Source: Fredinandcohnia onubensis (lineage in GTDB: Bacteria > Bacillota > Bacilli > Bacillales > Bacillaceae_L). Taken from it: a stretch of DNA of 64,000 nucleotides. The DNA lies in contig NZ_NSEA01000011.1 in NCBI RefSeq assembly GCF_002734285.1, positions 62,001 through 126,000 of the forward strand. The letters are read 5' to 3'. Each line of letters starts with the position of its first letter. Position 1 is the stretch's first letter. Positions 27,572-36,262 of this stretch are shown piece after piece. Made by a program: the position numbers and the translations under genes. The notes beneath the pieces were generated by a model. That model saw nothing but the letters and a program-made list of their open reading frames with translations, did no database searches and was not told the origin of the DNA.

Positions 27572-28954
27572 TTATGCACCAAGTTGTTGAGATGGGTTTG
27601 TGTAGGTTTCAGTGTCAAGTTCTTTTGTTACTTTACTTGTAAGAACACCTGCTGTCATACTACCGCTAACGTTAAGTGCTGTACGTCCCATGTCAATTAA
27701 AGGCTCAACAGATATCAATAAACCTGCTAAAGCTACTGGAAGGTCAAGTGCTGATAATACGAGGATGGCAGCAAAAGTTGCTCCTCCACCAACTCCAGCA
27801 ACTCCGAAAGAACTAATCGCTACAATCACTACGACTGTTAAGATAAAGGTTGGATCCAATGGATTAATACCAACTGTTGGTGCAATCATCACCGCAAGCA
27901 TCGCTGGATACACACCAGCACATCCGTTTTGTCCAATGGAAAGTCCAAATGAACCTGCAAAGTTTGCAATTCCTTCCGGAACACCTAAGTCATTCGTTTG
28001 CGCTTTAATATTAAGTGGTAATGTACCTGCACTACTACGTGACGTAAACGCGAAAGTTAATACAGGGAAAGCTTTCTTAATATACGTAATTGGATTTAAT
28101 CCAGCTAAAGTAATCAACAATAAGTGAATCGCAAACACAATCAATAACGCAACATAAGAAGCAACCACAAATTTACCAAGCTTATAAATCGCACCGTAAT
28201 CACTCGTAGCCGTCACACGTGTCATAATCGCTAGAACTCCATAAGGAGTTAAACGTAAAATTAACGTTACAACGCGCATGATAACCGAATAAAGGGCATC
28301 GATAATTTTAGCAAACAACTCTGCATTCTCAGGGTCTTTACGACGAACTCCAAGGAATGCAATTCCTATGAACGCTGCAAAGATAACAACAGCAATTGTT
28401 GATGTGGATCGAGCCCCAGTAAAGTCTAAGAATGGGTTTGCGGGCAATAAGTCAACAATCTGTTCTGGGAATGTTTTATCTTGAATACCCGCATAGCGTT
28501 CTTCTATCGAGGCACCCCTTGCTTGTTCAGCCTCACCAGCTTCGATTTGAATAGCCTCTAAGTCAAATGCAACCGTTGTTCCAATTCCAACAAGTGCTGA
28601 GATTGCAGTTGTACCTATTAGAATTCCAAGGATCAGGACACTAATTTTCCCGATATTATTTGCCAATTTCATTTTCGTGAAGGCTGAAACGATGGAAATG
28701 AAAACAAGTGGCATTACAATCATTTGTAAAAACTTCACATAACCATTACCGACGATATTGAACCAACTAATTGATTCGGAAATGATTTCTGAATTAACAC
28801 CGTAAATGAGTTGTAGGACAAGACCAAAGACAATCCCTATTCCTAGCGCTGCAAATACACGTTTTGAAAACGAGACATGTTTTTTCTGCATATAAAACAA
28901 TAATAGTAGTAATAAGACCATAAAAACGATATTTACAATACCAAGTAAACTCAT
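27572..28954 (-). CDS. tcyP: L-cystine:sodium symporter TcyP
   Basis: A 460-residue membrane protein of the dicarboxylate/amino acid:cation symporter (DAACS) family that aligns with B. subtilis TcyP throughout. The typical hairpin-loop motifs AFTSRSSAGTLPLNIK (about 315) and GFGVAGVGGG-like SSFGVAGVGGGATFAA (about 385) are present, with about eight membrane helices. TcyP is a high-capacity cystine importer under the CymR cysteine-control regulon in B. subtilis. I could not identify a convincing CymR box. Ribosome site AAGGGGGTAATAC. Confidence 0.92.
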   Translation of the reverse strand: MSLLGIVNIVFMVLLLLLLFYMQKKHVSFSKRVFAALGIGIVFGLVLQLIYGVNSEIISESISWFNIVGNGYVKFLQMIVMPLVFISIVSAFTKMKLANNIGKISVLILGILIGTTAISALVGIGTTVAFDLEAIQIEAGEAEQARGASIEERYAGIQDKTFPEQIVDLLPANPFLDFTGARSTSTIAVVIFAAFIGIAFLGVRRKDPENAELFAKIIDALYSVIMRVVTLILRLTPYGVLAIMTRVTATSDYGAIYKLGKFVVASYVALLIVFAIHLLLITLAGLNPITYIKKAFPVLTFAFTSRSSAGTLPLNIKAQTNDLGVPEGIANFAGSFGLSIGQNGCAGVYPAMLAVMIAPTVGINPLDPTFILTVVVIVAISSFGVAGVGGGATFAAILVLSALDLPVALAGLLISVEPLIDMGRTALNVSGSMTAGVLTSKVTKELDTETYTNPSQQLGA

Positions 28955-29068
28955 ATGTATTACCCCCTTTTTTATTTACTAATGTATTAAAATATAATCC
29001 GATAATGTTAATACGTCAAGTAAGAATTAGCCTAATTATAAATTAATAATGTGATTTCAAACTAAATA

Positions 29069-29097
29069 CGCCTAGAACCAAATGATTCTAGACGCGT
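29069..29097 (-). terminator. Hairpin after the VWA-like gene
   Basis: ACGCGTCTAGAA/TTCTAGGCG(T) stem; only a weak T-rich tail (TATTTAGTTT) on the minus strand. Confidence 0.5.
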
Positions 29098-29107
29098 CAT
29101 CCAATCT

Positions 29108-29515
29108 TTATGCAACTTTTATAGCCTTGCCAAACGGGACTTTTGGTACATAATCATCTGGTACAAGCCAAAACACTTCAGCCTTTACATCTAACTCATC
29201 GTAAAAATAACCGGTAACATCGGTTATATAAAAAAGAGTATCGATTTTCTCTTCATCCGCCCATTCCAGCACCTCAGTATAGGAGGACTTGCCATGCGTA
29301 TAATATTTAATGGTAGGGTTTTGAATCGGTGTGATGGTTCTTATTTTAAAATCGGCTTGGACAAGCTGTGTTTCTGGGATCATTTCACCAAAAAATTTTA
29401 TGATATTGTTTATCAAAACTGACCGTACCTGATTGGTTGATGTATCGATTGCTAATGCTATTTTTTTGCCTTTACGGTCCTTAAGTAAACCCATTAGTGA
29501 CCTTTGCCATCTCAC
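29108..29515 (-). CDS. Orphan VWA-like domain (DUF2201 C-terminal type)
   Basis: A 135-residue protein that resembles only the C-terminal VWA-like half of DUF2201 metallopeptidase-like proteins: strand KIALAIDTS near residue 17, then LFYITDVTG (about 94) and AEVFWLVP. The metal-site pattern DxSxS reads DTSTN, so the usual second serine is missing. The N-terminal peptidase-like half of about 250 residues is absent, and no MoxR-type gene is adjacent. It may be a relic or a stand-alone adaptor. The ATG start has GAGGATGCGTG ahead of it. Confidence 0.55.
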   Translation of the reverse strand: MRWQRSLMGLLKDRKGKKIALAIDTSTNQVRSVLINNIIKFFGEMIPETQLVQADFKIRTITPIQNPTIKYYTHGKSSYTEVLEWADEEKIDTLFYITDVTGYFYDELDVKAEVFWLVPDDYVPKVPFGKAIKVA

Positions 29516-29674
29516 GCATCCTCAACTCCTCATGCATAATACCAAAGGATGATTACCTTGGCTCCACTATTTTGTCACGTTTTCCGACCAAATATGAACG
29601 GTTTAAATAACAATACTTGGATAGGTTATAGGCGTGCGCAAAGGTAAAACTATCAATAATTGGGGGAATGAAAA

Positions 29675-29953
29675 ATGAAAATTTCGAAAGAAGAGTTAAT
29701 CCAAAAACTTGAATCAAATAATGGATATGGATTTGTTGAATTAAATGGGGTACTACATGAAATTAAACTCCTTGCTGGAAATCAAATCGCTTTTTCAGGT
29801 GCATGTTGGAGATGGGAACAAACAGAGATGCCATCAGCCAATGGGGACTATAGCGTGGTAACGGATGTACTTATAGAAGGGGAACCGGTTATACCACGTT
29901 TTCCTACTCAAGATTCCTATGAATTCTACGAAACGGTTACAGACTTTTCATAA
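29675..29953 (+). CDS. Small conserved-type protein of unknown function
   Basis: A 92-residue acidic protein with alternating polar and aromatic segments (GYGFVELNGVLHEIKLL, CWRWEQTEMP). No signal peptide, membrane helix or known motif. The ATG has a strong GGGGGAATG site. The next gene, a thioredoxin-fold protein, begins 76 bases later on the same strand with its own ribosome site. No family recognised. Confidence 0.6.
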   Translation: MKISKEELIQKLESNNGYGFVELNGVLHEIKLLAGNQIAFSGACWRWEQTEMPSANGDYSVVTDVLIEGEPVIPRFPTQDSYEFYETVTDFS

Positions 29954-30028
29954 GCATCTTTGTGGTTAGATTTTCCTTTTTCATTTATAGTAAATGCAAA
30001 CAAGTAAAAATTGAAGGAGGAATACATA

Positions 30029-30589
30029 ATGTCAAACTTAAAACCATGGTTTGAAAAAGGCATGAACCAATTCGATTACATTAACAGCATGCAAGTTCAC
30101 AAGGAGAACCTATTAAAAGTATATAATGGGTTTCAATTAGACGAATCTGATAAAGAATTACTTCATGCGCTTCAGGAAAAAGAGTTAAAAGCAATCATTT
30201 TAGCAGCTGATTGGTGTGGAGATGCAATGGTCAATCTCCCTATTTTAATGAGAATTGCAGATGAGGCCTTACTTGAAACTCGCTATTTAATCCGTGATGA
30301 GAATTTAGAGTTGATGGATCAATACCTTACAAATGGAAAAGCTCGTTCGATTCCAATCATCATTTTTGTCAATAAAGAGTATGAAGAGGTTGGTAAATGG
30401 GGACCAAGATCTCCAGAGGCCCAAGCGGTTGCTGATGAATTGAAAGCAAATGTACCTGATAAAGAATCTCCTGAATACGATGCGGCATTCAAAGCATTTA
30501 TTAAATCATTCACAGAACGGATCACTACAGATGAAGTGCTTTGGAAAGACATTAAAAATAGCATAATGACTACATTAAAAAATGCATAA
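30029..30589 (+). CDS. Thioredoxin-fold protein with one active-site cysteine
   Basis: A 186-residue cytoplasmic protein of the thioredoxin-9 type. The redox loop reads ADWCGDAMVNLP (about 72), so the first Cys of a CxxC motif is present and the second is Ala. The cis-proline segment appears as RSIPIIIFVNK (about 111). It cannot be a standard dithiol oxidoreductase; a monothiol or binding role is possible. ATG 30029 follows AAGGAGG; the longer frame from TTG 30011 would include that site. No partner gene is evident. Confidence 0.72.
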   Translation: MSNLKPWFEKGMNQFDYINSMQVHKENLLKVYNGFQLDESDKELLHALQEKELKAIILAADWCGDAMVNLPILMRIADEALLETRYLIRDENLELMDQYLTNGKARSIPIIIFVNKEYEEVGKWGPRSPEAQAVADELKANVPDKESPEYDAAFKAFIKSFTERITTDEVLWKDIKNSIMTTLKNA

Positions 30590-30620
30590 TTATTGAACAA
30601 TAAAACATATACTATACTTG

Positions 30621-30691
30621 AGACCGTCCACCACTTCCAACTTCGCAACGTTTGCGGGACTAACCAGAACGGAAATGCGGGCGGTCTCTTT
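30621..30691. terminator. Long composite hairpin between convergent genes
   Basis: GAGACCGTCC (30621-30630) pairs with GGGCGGTCTC (30682-30691). CACTTCC/GGAAATG extends the helix with one mismatch, and an inner CGCAA-CG-TTTGCG hairpin is present. A TTTATGTG tail on the plus side is only weakly T-rich. It may terminate the thioredoxin-type gene, or be a small mobile palindrome. Confidence 0.5.
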
Positions 30692-30697
30692 ATGTGT

Positions 30698-31198
30698 TTA
30701 GATGGGTAAAAATAAATGGAACAAAAAGAGTAGAGTAAAAAGAAAAGCCGTTGTGTAATGGAATTTCCGGCGAAACCCGGAGGATTTTTTATGACGAAGA
30801 TATCCTGCAAAAAGAGTAATTGCTAATATTAGAATGGCTAAAATACCACTTATCATCTTCGGATTTATATACCCTATTAACTCCCCTAGCTTTACGAGCA
30901 TGATTCCCCCATGAAACACAATTAATATCGTTCCGATGATCGCAAGCTTGACATGAGATTTCATCATACTTCGTGACATTTTCGCAAGTGCTATTTTGAG
31001 TTTCCGTACCTTCGTCCTGCGGATGACGAGAAAGATAAAATACATATTTACATTTACAACAAATAAAATGATTGCGATTTGAGCGAAAACCTGCCCTAGT
31101 GTGACGATTTGCGAATCATGCGACCTAAAAATCCATATGTATATAAACATACTGATCACGAGTAATGCATTTAAAAAAATCCAAATATAATAGGCCAT
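30698..31198 (-). CDS. Four-to-five-helix membrane protein with conserved histidines
   Basis: A 166-residue integral membrane protein with about five hydrophobic segments and a basic loop (RRTKVRKLKIALAKMSRSMMKSH). Histidines fall at or within helices: MKSHVKL, VFHGGIM, KFHYTT and LFHLFL. That spacing is like heme-binding helices of ferric reductase or cytochrome b561-type proteins, but no full signature is present, so this is only an analogy. The ATG has GGGGAGGAAAG upstream. It is alone on its strand, with a 53-bp repeat array upstream. Confidence 0.65.
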   Translation of the reverse strand: MAYYIWIFLNALLVISMFIYIWIFRSHDSQIVTLGQVFAQIAIILFVVNVNMYFIFLVIRRTKVRKLKIALAKMSRSMMKSHVKLAIIGTILIVFHGGIMLVKLGELIGYINPKMISGILAILILAITLFAGYLRHKKSSGFRRKFHYTTAFLFTLLFLFHLFLPI

Positions 31199-31329
31199 AA
31201 CTTTCCTCCCCTTCTATCATGTTTCCATTTTATCAAATGGTTATGAAACTTGTTGTGTGGGATGTCACTAGGTGTACAGTAGTAAAGGACTGCTTTCTCC
31301 TAAATTATGCAGGATTGGGGATGATAGAT

Positions 31330-31680
31330 TTGGTTTACCGGTTTGCATTCTCCTGATTTTATCCAAATGCAAGGATGTTTACTAGGTTTGCTGGTTCGCT
31401 CTCCCCTATTTCATCCAAATTCAAGGATGTTTACTTGGTTTGCTGGTTCGCTCTCTCCTAATTTCATCCAAATTCTAGGATGTTTACTTGGTTTGCTGGT
31501 TCGCTCTCTCCTAATTTCATCCAAATTCAAGGATGTTTACTTGGTTTGCTGGTTCACTCTCTCCTAATTTCATCCAAATTCAAGGATGTTTACTTGGTTT
31601 GCTGGTTCGCTTTCTCCTAATTTCATCCAAATTCTAGGATGTTTTCTAGGTTTGCTGGTTCGCTCTCTCCTAATTTCAAC
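31330..31680. repeat. Tandem array of 53-bp non-coding repeats (about 6.5 copies)
   Basis: The anchor GGATG recurs at 31373, 31425, 31478, 31531, 31584 and 31637, a spacing of 52 and then 53 bases. A unit contains CATCC-N8-GGATG, a small dyad, followed by GTTTACTTGGTTTGCTGGTT and a CTCTCTCCTAA end. Copies differ at a few positions. Since 53 is not a multiple of three, the frame through it is not a real gene. It lies in the divergent gap 31199-31821; the rest of that gap holds only promoter-like AT-rich sequence. Confidence 0.93.
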
Positions 31681-31821
31681 CTAACAAAATGAAGATAACA
31701 CTGTTTTCCAACAAACATTCTTCCCACAGGCTTCTCATTAGCTGCATATTAGTTTCCATCCTCCTATTCTACTTACAAACGTGCTAAAATTAAAATAGAA
31801 AAGGAAAATGGAGGGAATTTG

Positions 31822-32052
31822 ATGTCTACTTGTAATATCGACCATTCGAAAGCCGATGTTGTTAAAAAGCTCCAGAGCCAGGAAAGCTTTTTGCCCAAAG
31901 AACTCTATAACAAGGCGGCTCTGTTTTTAGAGCAAGAGCACACGCAGCTAACATTAAATGAATTGTTTCACTTATTAAAGAAATATGATTTAGTGATTGA
32001 AGAAGAACAACAAAAGCGTAATGTTGTAATGGAGGAACTCTTCCAAGCATAA
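31822..32052 (+). CDS. Small helical protein of unknown function
   Basis: A 76-residue, mostly helical protein (MSTCNIDHSKADVVKKL start; LNELFHLLKKYDLVIEEEQQKR near the end). It is acidic with no membrane segment. ATG 31822 follows GGAGGGAATTTG; an in-frame TTG immediately before it is less likely. A bidirectional terminator separates it from recQ. No family recognised, but good coding signals. Confidence 0.65.
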   Translation: MSTCNIDHSKADVVKKLQSQESFLPKELYNKAALFLEQEHTQLTLNELFHLLKKYDLVIEEEQQKRNVVMEELFQA

Positions 32053-32055
32053 TGT

Positions 32056-32085
32056 AAGGCACCACAATTAAATGTGGTGCCTTTT
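32056..32085. terminator. Bidirectional terminator next to recQ
   Basis: AAGGCACCACA/TGTGGTGCCTT stem with a 6-base loop between convergent genes. Confidence 0.88.
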
Positions 32086-32094
32086 GTCTATTCC

Positions 32095-33882
32095 TTATTC
32101 GACAACTGCACTTTTCTCCTCGACGTACTTGCGAATCACAGAAAGGAAGTCCTCCCCGTAACGCTCTAGTTTTGTCTTAGCAACCCCTTTAATTTCAAGC
32201 AACTCTTTTTCTTCCGTCGGCGCCACTTCACTCATTTCGCGTAATGTACTATCCGAAAAGACAATATATGGCGGTACTTGATCGCGAGTCGAGATTTCTT
32301 TTCGGACCTCGCGAAGAATTTCAAATAGTGTATTATCAGTAACAATCTGTTTTTTCATCACCTGTTCCTTCTTATAAATTTTTACTTCCCCTTTAAGAAC
32401 AGGCAGAGCTTTTGCATCAAGAATAAGCACTGGATACTGAGAGTTTGTCAGTTTGACATATCCTTCGGCAGCTAAATAGTCGATTAAACCGACAATTTGT
32501 TTTTCGGAATATTGCTTCAGCAATCCATAAGTGGATAAGGATGTAAACCCTAATTCAAGGATTTTTTTGTTCCTTGATCCTTTCAACACCTGGGCTACCA
32601 ATGTCTTCCCAAATCGTTCTTTCATTCGTTTGATACAGGAAAACACCATTAGCGCTTCTGTGGTTACATCTTTTTTTTCACGGTCATCTGTACAGTTAAA
32701 ACAACGTCCACATTCGGGACTTTCGTTCTCTCCGAAATATTCTAGAATATAGGTTTGTAGGCATTTTTCTGTATGACAATAATCAATCATTTGCTGTAGC
32801 TTATGATATTCTTGCTCTTTTTTTCCTTCATCCATTGTTGATTGCTCAATCAGGAACTTCTGAAGCTGGATATCCTGCGAAGCGAATAATAAGTAACAAT
32901 CACTTTTTTCGCCATCACGCCCTGCCCGTCCCGCTTCTTGGTAATATGCTTCAATATTTTTCGGGAGATTGTAGTGAATAACAAATCTTACATTGCTTTT
33001 GTCAATCCCCATCCCAAACGCATTTGTCGCAATCATGACATTGACCGTATCAAATAAGAAATCCTCCTGAGCCCTTTTTCGCTCCTCATCAGAAAGTCCG
33101 GCATGGTATTTCCCTACTAAATGTCCCTCTTTTTCTAAAAACGCATGAAGTTCATTGACTTCACGGCGTGTTGCAGCATACACAATTCCAGATTGATTCT
33201 TGTTTTCTTTTAAAAAGCTTTTGACAAAATCTCGCTTGTTTTCACCTTTTAGGATATTAAATGTTAGATTTTCTCTAGCAAATCCGGTAATAAAAACAGC
33301 AGATGGGGTAATTTGCAATTGGCTGCAAATATCATCCTTTACTTCAACGGTTGCGGTTGCAGTCAATGCAGCAACAACAGGCTTTTCCGGTAGTTCCGCA
33401 ATCATATATTGGATGTTTCGATAGCTAGGCCTGAAATCATGTCCCCACTGTGAAATACAGTGTGCTTCATCAACAGCAATCATTGAAATTGGGATAGAAG
33501 ATAATAGGGATCGAAATTGAGAGGATTCGAGTCGTTCAGGAGCAATATAAATGATTTTATAACGGCCAAGCCTTGCGTCCTGCAGTCTTTCCTGAATTTC
33601 CTGCAAGGAAATACTACTATTGATATATGTAGCCGCAATTCCAACTCCGAGCAAAGTGTCTACCTGGTCCTTCATCAATGAGATCAAAGGAGAAATCACG
33701 ATTGTTATTCCTTCAAAAATCAAGGCTGGAATTTGATAGCATAAAGACTTCCCGCCCCCAGTTGGCATAATTGCGAGCGTATCGTTTCCTTCTAAAATGT
33801 TCTCAATAATGGATTCCTGCCCAGGTCTGAAGGAAGGATATCCAAAATACGACTGTAATACCTGTTTCGCTTGTTCAATCAT
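32095..33882 (-). CDS. recQ: RecQ-type ATP-dependent DNA helicase
   Basis: A 595-residue 3'-5' superfamily 2 helicase: Walker [17 protein letters not shown] (about 37), DEAH box [14 protein letters not shown] (about 137), motif VI region GRAGRDGE (about 320), a zinc site with four Cys (CLQTYI, then CGRCFNC, about 370-395), an RQC winged helix and a C-terminal HRDC domain ([16 protein letters not shown]). The length fits full RecQ (about 590) rather than the shorter RecS. ATG 33882, six bases after AAAGGTG, was preferred to the upstream GTG at 33891. Confidence 0.95.
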   Translation of the reverse strand: MIEQAKQVLQSYFGYPSFRPGQESIIENILEGNDTLAIMPTGGGKSLCYQIPALIFEGITIVISPLISLMKDQVDTLLGVGIAATYINSSISLQEIQERLQDARLGRYKIIYIAPERLESSQFRSLLSSIPISMIAVDEAHCISQWGHDFRPSYRNIQYMIAELPEKPVVAALTATATVEVKDDICSQLQITPSAVFITGFARENLTFNILKGENKRDFVKSFLKENKNQSGIVYAATRREVNELHAFLEKEGHLVGKYHAGLSDEERKRAQEDFLFDTVNVMIATNAFGMGIDKSNVRFVIHYNLPKNIEAYYQEAGRAGRDGEKSDCYLLFASQDIQLQKFLIEQSTMDEGKKEQEYHKLQQMIDYCHTEKCLQTYILEYFGENESPECGRCFNCTDDREKKDVTTEALMVFSCIKRMKERFGKTLVAQVLKGSRNKKILELGFTSLSTYGLLKQYSEKQIVGLIDYLAAEGYVKLTNSQYPVLILDAKALPVLKGEVKIYKKEQVMKKQIVTDNTLFEILREVRKEISTRDQVPPYIVFSDSTLREMSEVAPTEEKELLEIKGVAKTKLERYGEDFLSVIRKYVEEKSAVVE

Positions 33883-34215
33883 AAAAAACACCTTTTTAAA
33901 TTTATTTTACTGATTTTGGCAAAAATGTGTGTTTGACGTAGTGTACTACCCCACATGTCCGCACGCCTTTGTGCATACTATACAGTGTGGTGTTAGCTCC
34001 TTATTCTTTATCTGTTCGTGTTAGGAAGTGATATTTCACTTCCTCTTTTTTTTAGTCCCAAGACCATGTGAGTTCATGAAGTCGATGCCACAGGACGTGG
34101 CGTTCTTAGTCTTTGTTCAATAGATAAGATAATTATAAAGGAAGAATTTAAAGGTGTGAAGGGTGTCTACGATATGGTAAGATAAAACTTATAAAATATA
34201 TGAGGGATGAAACAC
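33883..34215. other. Intergenic region with an orphan terminator and a structured segment
   Basis: GGAAGTGA/TCACTTCC at 34024-34043, followed by TCTTTTTTTT, is a strong plus-strand terminator although no plus-strand gene precedes it. Downstream, 34064-34122 can fold (AAGAC/GTCTT enclosing GCCAC-AGGAC-GTGGC). A short untranslated transcript from about 33.9 kb is possible. No ORF with a ribosome site. Confidence 0.5.
34024..34053 (+). terminator. Strong orphan terminator
   Basis: Eight-bp stem GGAAGTGA/TCACTTCC with an ATAT(T) loop and an eight-T tail. Confidence 0.85.
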
Positions 34216-35268
34216 GTGAGTAATGCAAATCTACAAGTATCACAATCTTACGAAAAAAAATCTTTCCTGTTAGAGAATACACAGTCACTTCGAAATAAAC
34301 TTCCTGGTGTAGCTCTCGTTTTTATTATAGGCGTTTTGGCGAACTCACTAGGTAAGGATTTTCCGTTGATCGGCGGGGCTGTAATTGCAATCATCATCGG
34401 AATCATGGTCCGAAACTTTTTAGGCATACCGACTGTTTTTTCGGAAGGAATTTCCTATACTTTGAAAACGTTGCTTAAGACCGCAATTGTTCTTCTTGGT
34501 TTTGGTCTTAGTTATGCGAGTATCTTTCAACTAGGATATGAAGCCATTCTATTAGTTGTTGTAGCGGTATTAGCGGGAATACTTTTTACATTTTTGTTGG
34601 CCAAGCTCTTTAAGCTGAGTGGGAATATTCCCATTCTTGTTTCTCTAGGAACAGCAATTTGTGGAGCAACCGCCATTGTGACATCAAGCCCCATTGTTCG
34701 TGCAAAAGAGGAAGAAACCGCATATGCGATAAATACAATCTTTGCTTTCAACGTCTTGGCAGTGTTGTTCTACCCACTAATAGGACAACTTTTTTCCATG
34801 CCAGACCAAATTTTTGGAATTTGGGCAGGTGTCGCGATACATGACACTTCATCCGTAGTAGCTGCTGGATATAGTTATAGCAGTAATGCAGGCGATACTT
34901 CTGTCATCATCAAGTTGATCCGAACACTAATGCTAGTGCCTGTTACTCTCATTCTATCTATCTTTATTTCTATGAAATCAAATGGAGCCGCAGGCAGCAA
35001 AGTGAAAATAAGTAAGGTATTTCCGATTTTTATCTTATTTTTCGCTGGAGCGGTGGCGGTCAATACCATCTTCTCGCTTCCAACATCGATTACGAGTGTA
35101 ACAGATGGGGTTGCCAAATTTCTAATCCTTATGGTTATGGCAAGTGTGGGGCTAGGTACTGATTTCAAAAAAATCAAATCAGTGGGCCTACGTCCATTAT
35201 TCTTAGGTTTACTATCATCTGTCATGATGGGGCTGTTAACACTAACTATTATCCAACTTCTCTATTAG
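34216..35268 (+). CDS. YeiH-family putative sulfate exporter
   Basis: A 350-residue membrane protein of the UPF0324/YeiH family, with about ten helices and conserved segments GGAVIAIIIGIMVRN, GTAICGATAIV and AGVAIHDTSSVVAAG. The family has been linked to sulfate or sulfonate export, but the substrate here is unproven. GTG 34216, nine bases after GAGGG, is a better start than ATG 34207, which sits directly on that site. A terminator follows at 35335. Confidence 0.85.
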   Translation: MSNANLQVSQSYEKKSFLLENTQSLRNKLPGVALVFIIGVLANSLGKDFPLIGGAVIAIIIGIMVRNFLGIPTVFSEGISYTLKTLLKTAIVLLGFGLSYASIFQLGYEAILLVVVAVLAGILFTFLLAKLFKLSGNIPILVSLGTAICGATAIVTSSPIVRAKEEETAYAINTIFAFNVLAVLFYPLIGQLFSMPDQIFGIWAGVAIHDTSSVVAAGYSYSSNAGDTSVIIKLIRTLMLVPVTLILSIFISMKSNGAAGSKVKISKVFPIFILFFAGAVAVNTIFSLPTSITSVTDGVAKFLILMVMASVGLGTDFKKIKSVGLRPLFLGLLSSVMMGLLTLTIIQLLY

Positions 35269-35334
35269 AAAAGTAATTGAGGGTTTCCTTCAGGGGAGTA
35301 TGGAAGTTAGTGATATTCTGGATAAAAAATAATT

Positions 35335-35370
35335 GCGTGTCACCTTTAATTAGGCTGACATGCTTTTTTA
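35335..35370 (+). terminator. Terminator of the YeiH-type gene
   Basis: GCGTGTCA/TGACATGC stem (one G-T pair) with TTTTTTA after it. Confidence 0.75.
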
Positions 35371-35479
35371 TGTTCTTGAAGAAGACATAAATTAATACAA
35401 GTTTCTATTTACTAGATTTGTAGTACGTTCACGTTATGATTGAGGGTAATTCAGACAGAGATCGAACAGTTCCGAGGTT

Positions 35480-36170
35480 GGTTGGCATTATTCCTGACTG
35501 ATTCTGACTCTACTTAATATTTTCCGGCGATGGCTGTCAGAATACATTGCTGATTTTGACTCTACATGATAATTTCCGAAGATGGCTGTCAGAATACATT
35601 GCTGATTCGGACTCTACTTGATAATTTCCGAAGATGACTGGCAGAATCCACAGCTGATTCCGACTCTACTTAATAATATCCGGCGGTAGCTGTCAGAATC
35701 CTTCGCTGTTTCTGACTCTACATGATAATTTCCGGAGATGACTGTCAGAATCCACAGCTGTTTCTGACTCTACATGATAATTTCCGGAGATGGCTGTCCG
35801 ATTCCATGGCTGATTCTGACTCTCGATGATAAATTTCGAGTTGACTGTCAGAATCCACAGTTAATTTTGACTCTACTTGATGGATTCCGGGGGATGGCTG
35901 TCAGAATCCATAGCTGATTCTGACTCTACATTATAAATTCCGAAGTTGGCTGTCAGAATCCACAGCTGATTCGGACTCTACTTGATAATTTCCGGTGGTG
36001 GCTGTCAGAATCAATGGATGATTAGGACTCTACTCGATAATTTCCTGCACTGGCTGTCAGAATCACTCGCTGTTTCTGACTCTACTTGATAATTTCCGAA
36101 GATGGCTGTCAGAATCCACAGCTGATTCTGACCCAACTTTATAATTCCCGGCGATTACTGTCCGAAACCT
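35480..36170. repeat. Tandem array of 52-bp hairpin-forming non-coding repeats (about 13 copies)
   Basis: The unit begins GACTCTACTTGATAATTTCC and has GATGGCTGTCAGAATCCACA later. Within it GTCAGAATC and GATTCTGAC flank a 7-base loop, so most units form a 9-bp hairpin across the unit junction. Period is about 52, and copies vary by several bases. It lies in the convergent gap between the YeiH-type gene and the gene at 36263. It is contiguous, with no spacers. The remaining bases of 35371-36262 show nothing else. Confidence 0.93.
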
Positions 36171-36262
36171 CAACTACTACATTCTTGTTAAAGCGCTTCA
36201 CCAATACTTGTTCAAAATATCTTTTCTGTAGTTAGCAACAAGCCTAGTGTGATACCTCAAAT

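Noticed and set aside
27612-28127. 171-codon frame opposite tcyP
   Set aside because: An antisense shadow of a strongly conserved transporter gene, without its own translation signals.
30319-30810. 163-codon minus-strand frame over the thioredoxin-type gene
   Set aside because: It overlaps two better-supported genes and the composite hairpin, and has no ribosome site.
31330-31680. CRISPR array
   Set aside because: The units follow each other without unique spacers, they vary in sequence, and no cas genes are in the window. The same holds for the arrays at 35480, 42305 and 51093.
36180-36196. CcpA cre site (TTAAAGCGCTTCA)
   Set aside because: Key consensus positions fail, and it lies between two 3' ends, not near a promoter.
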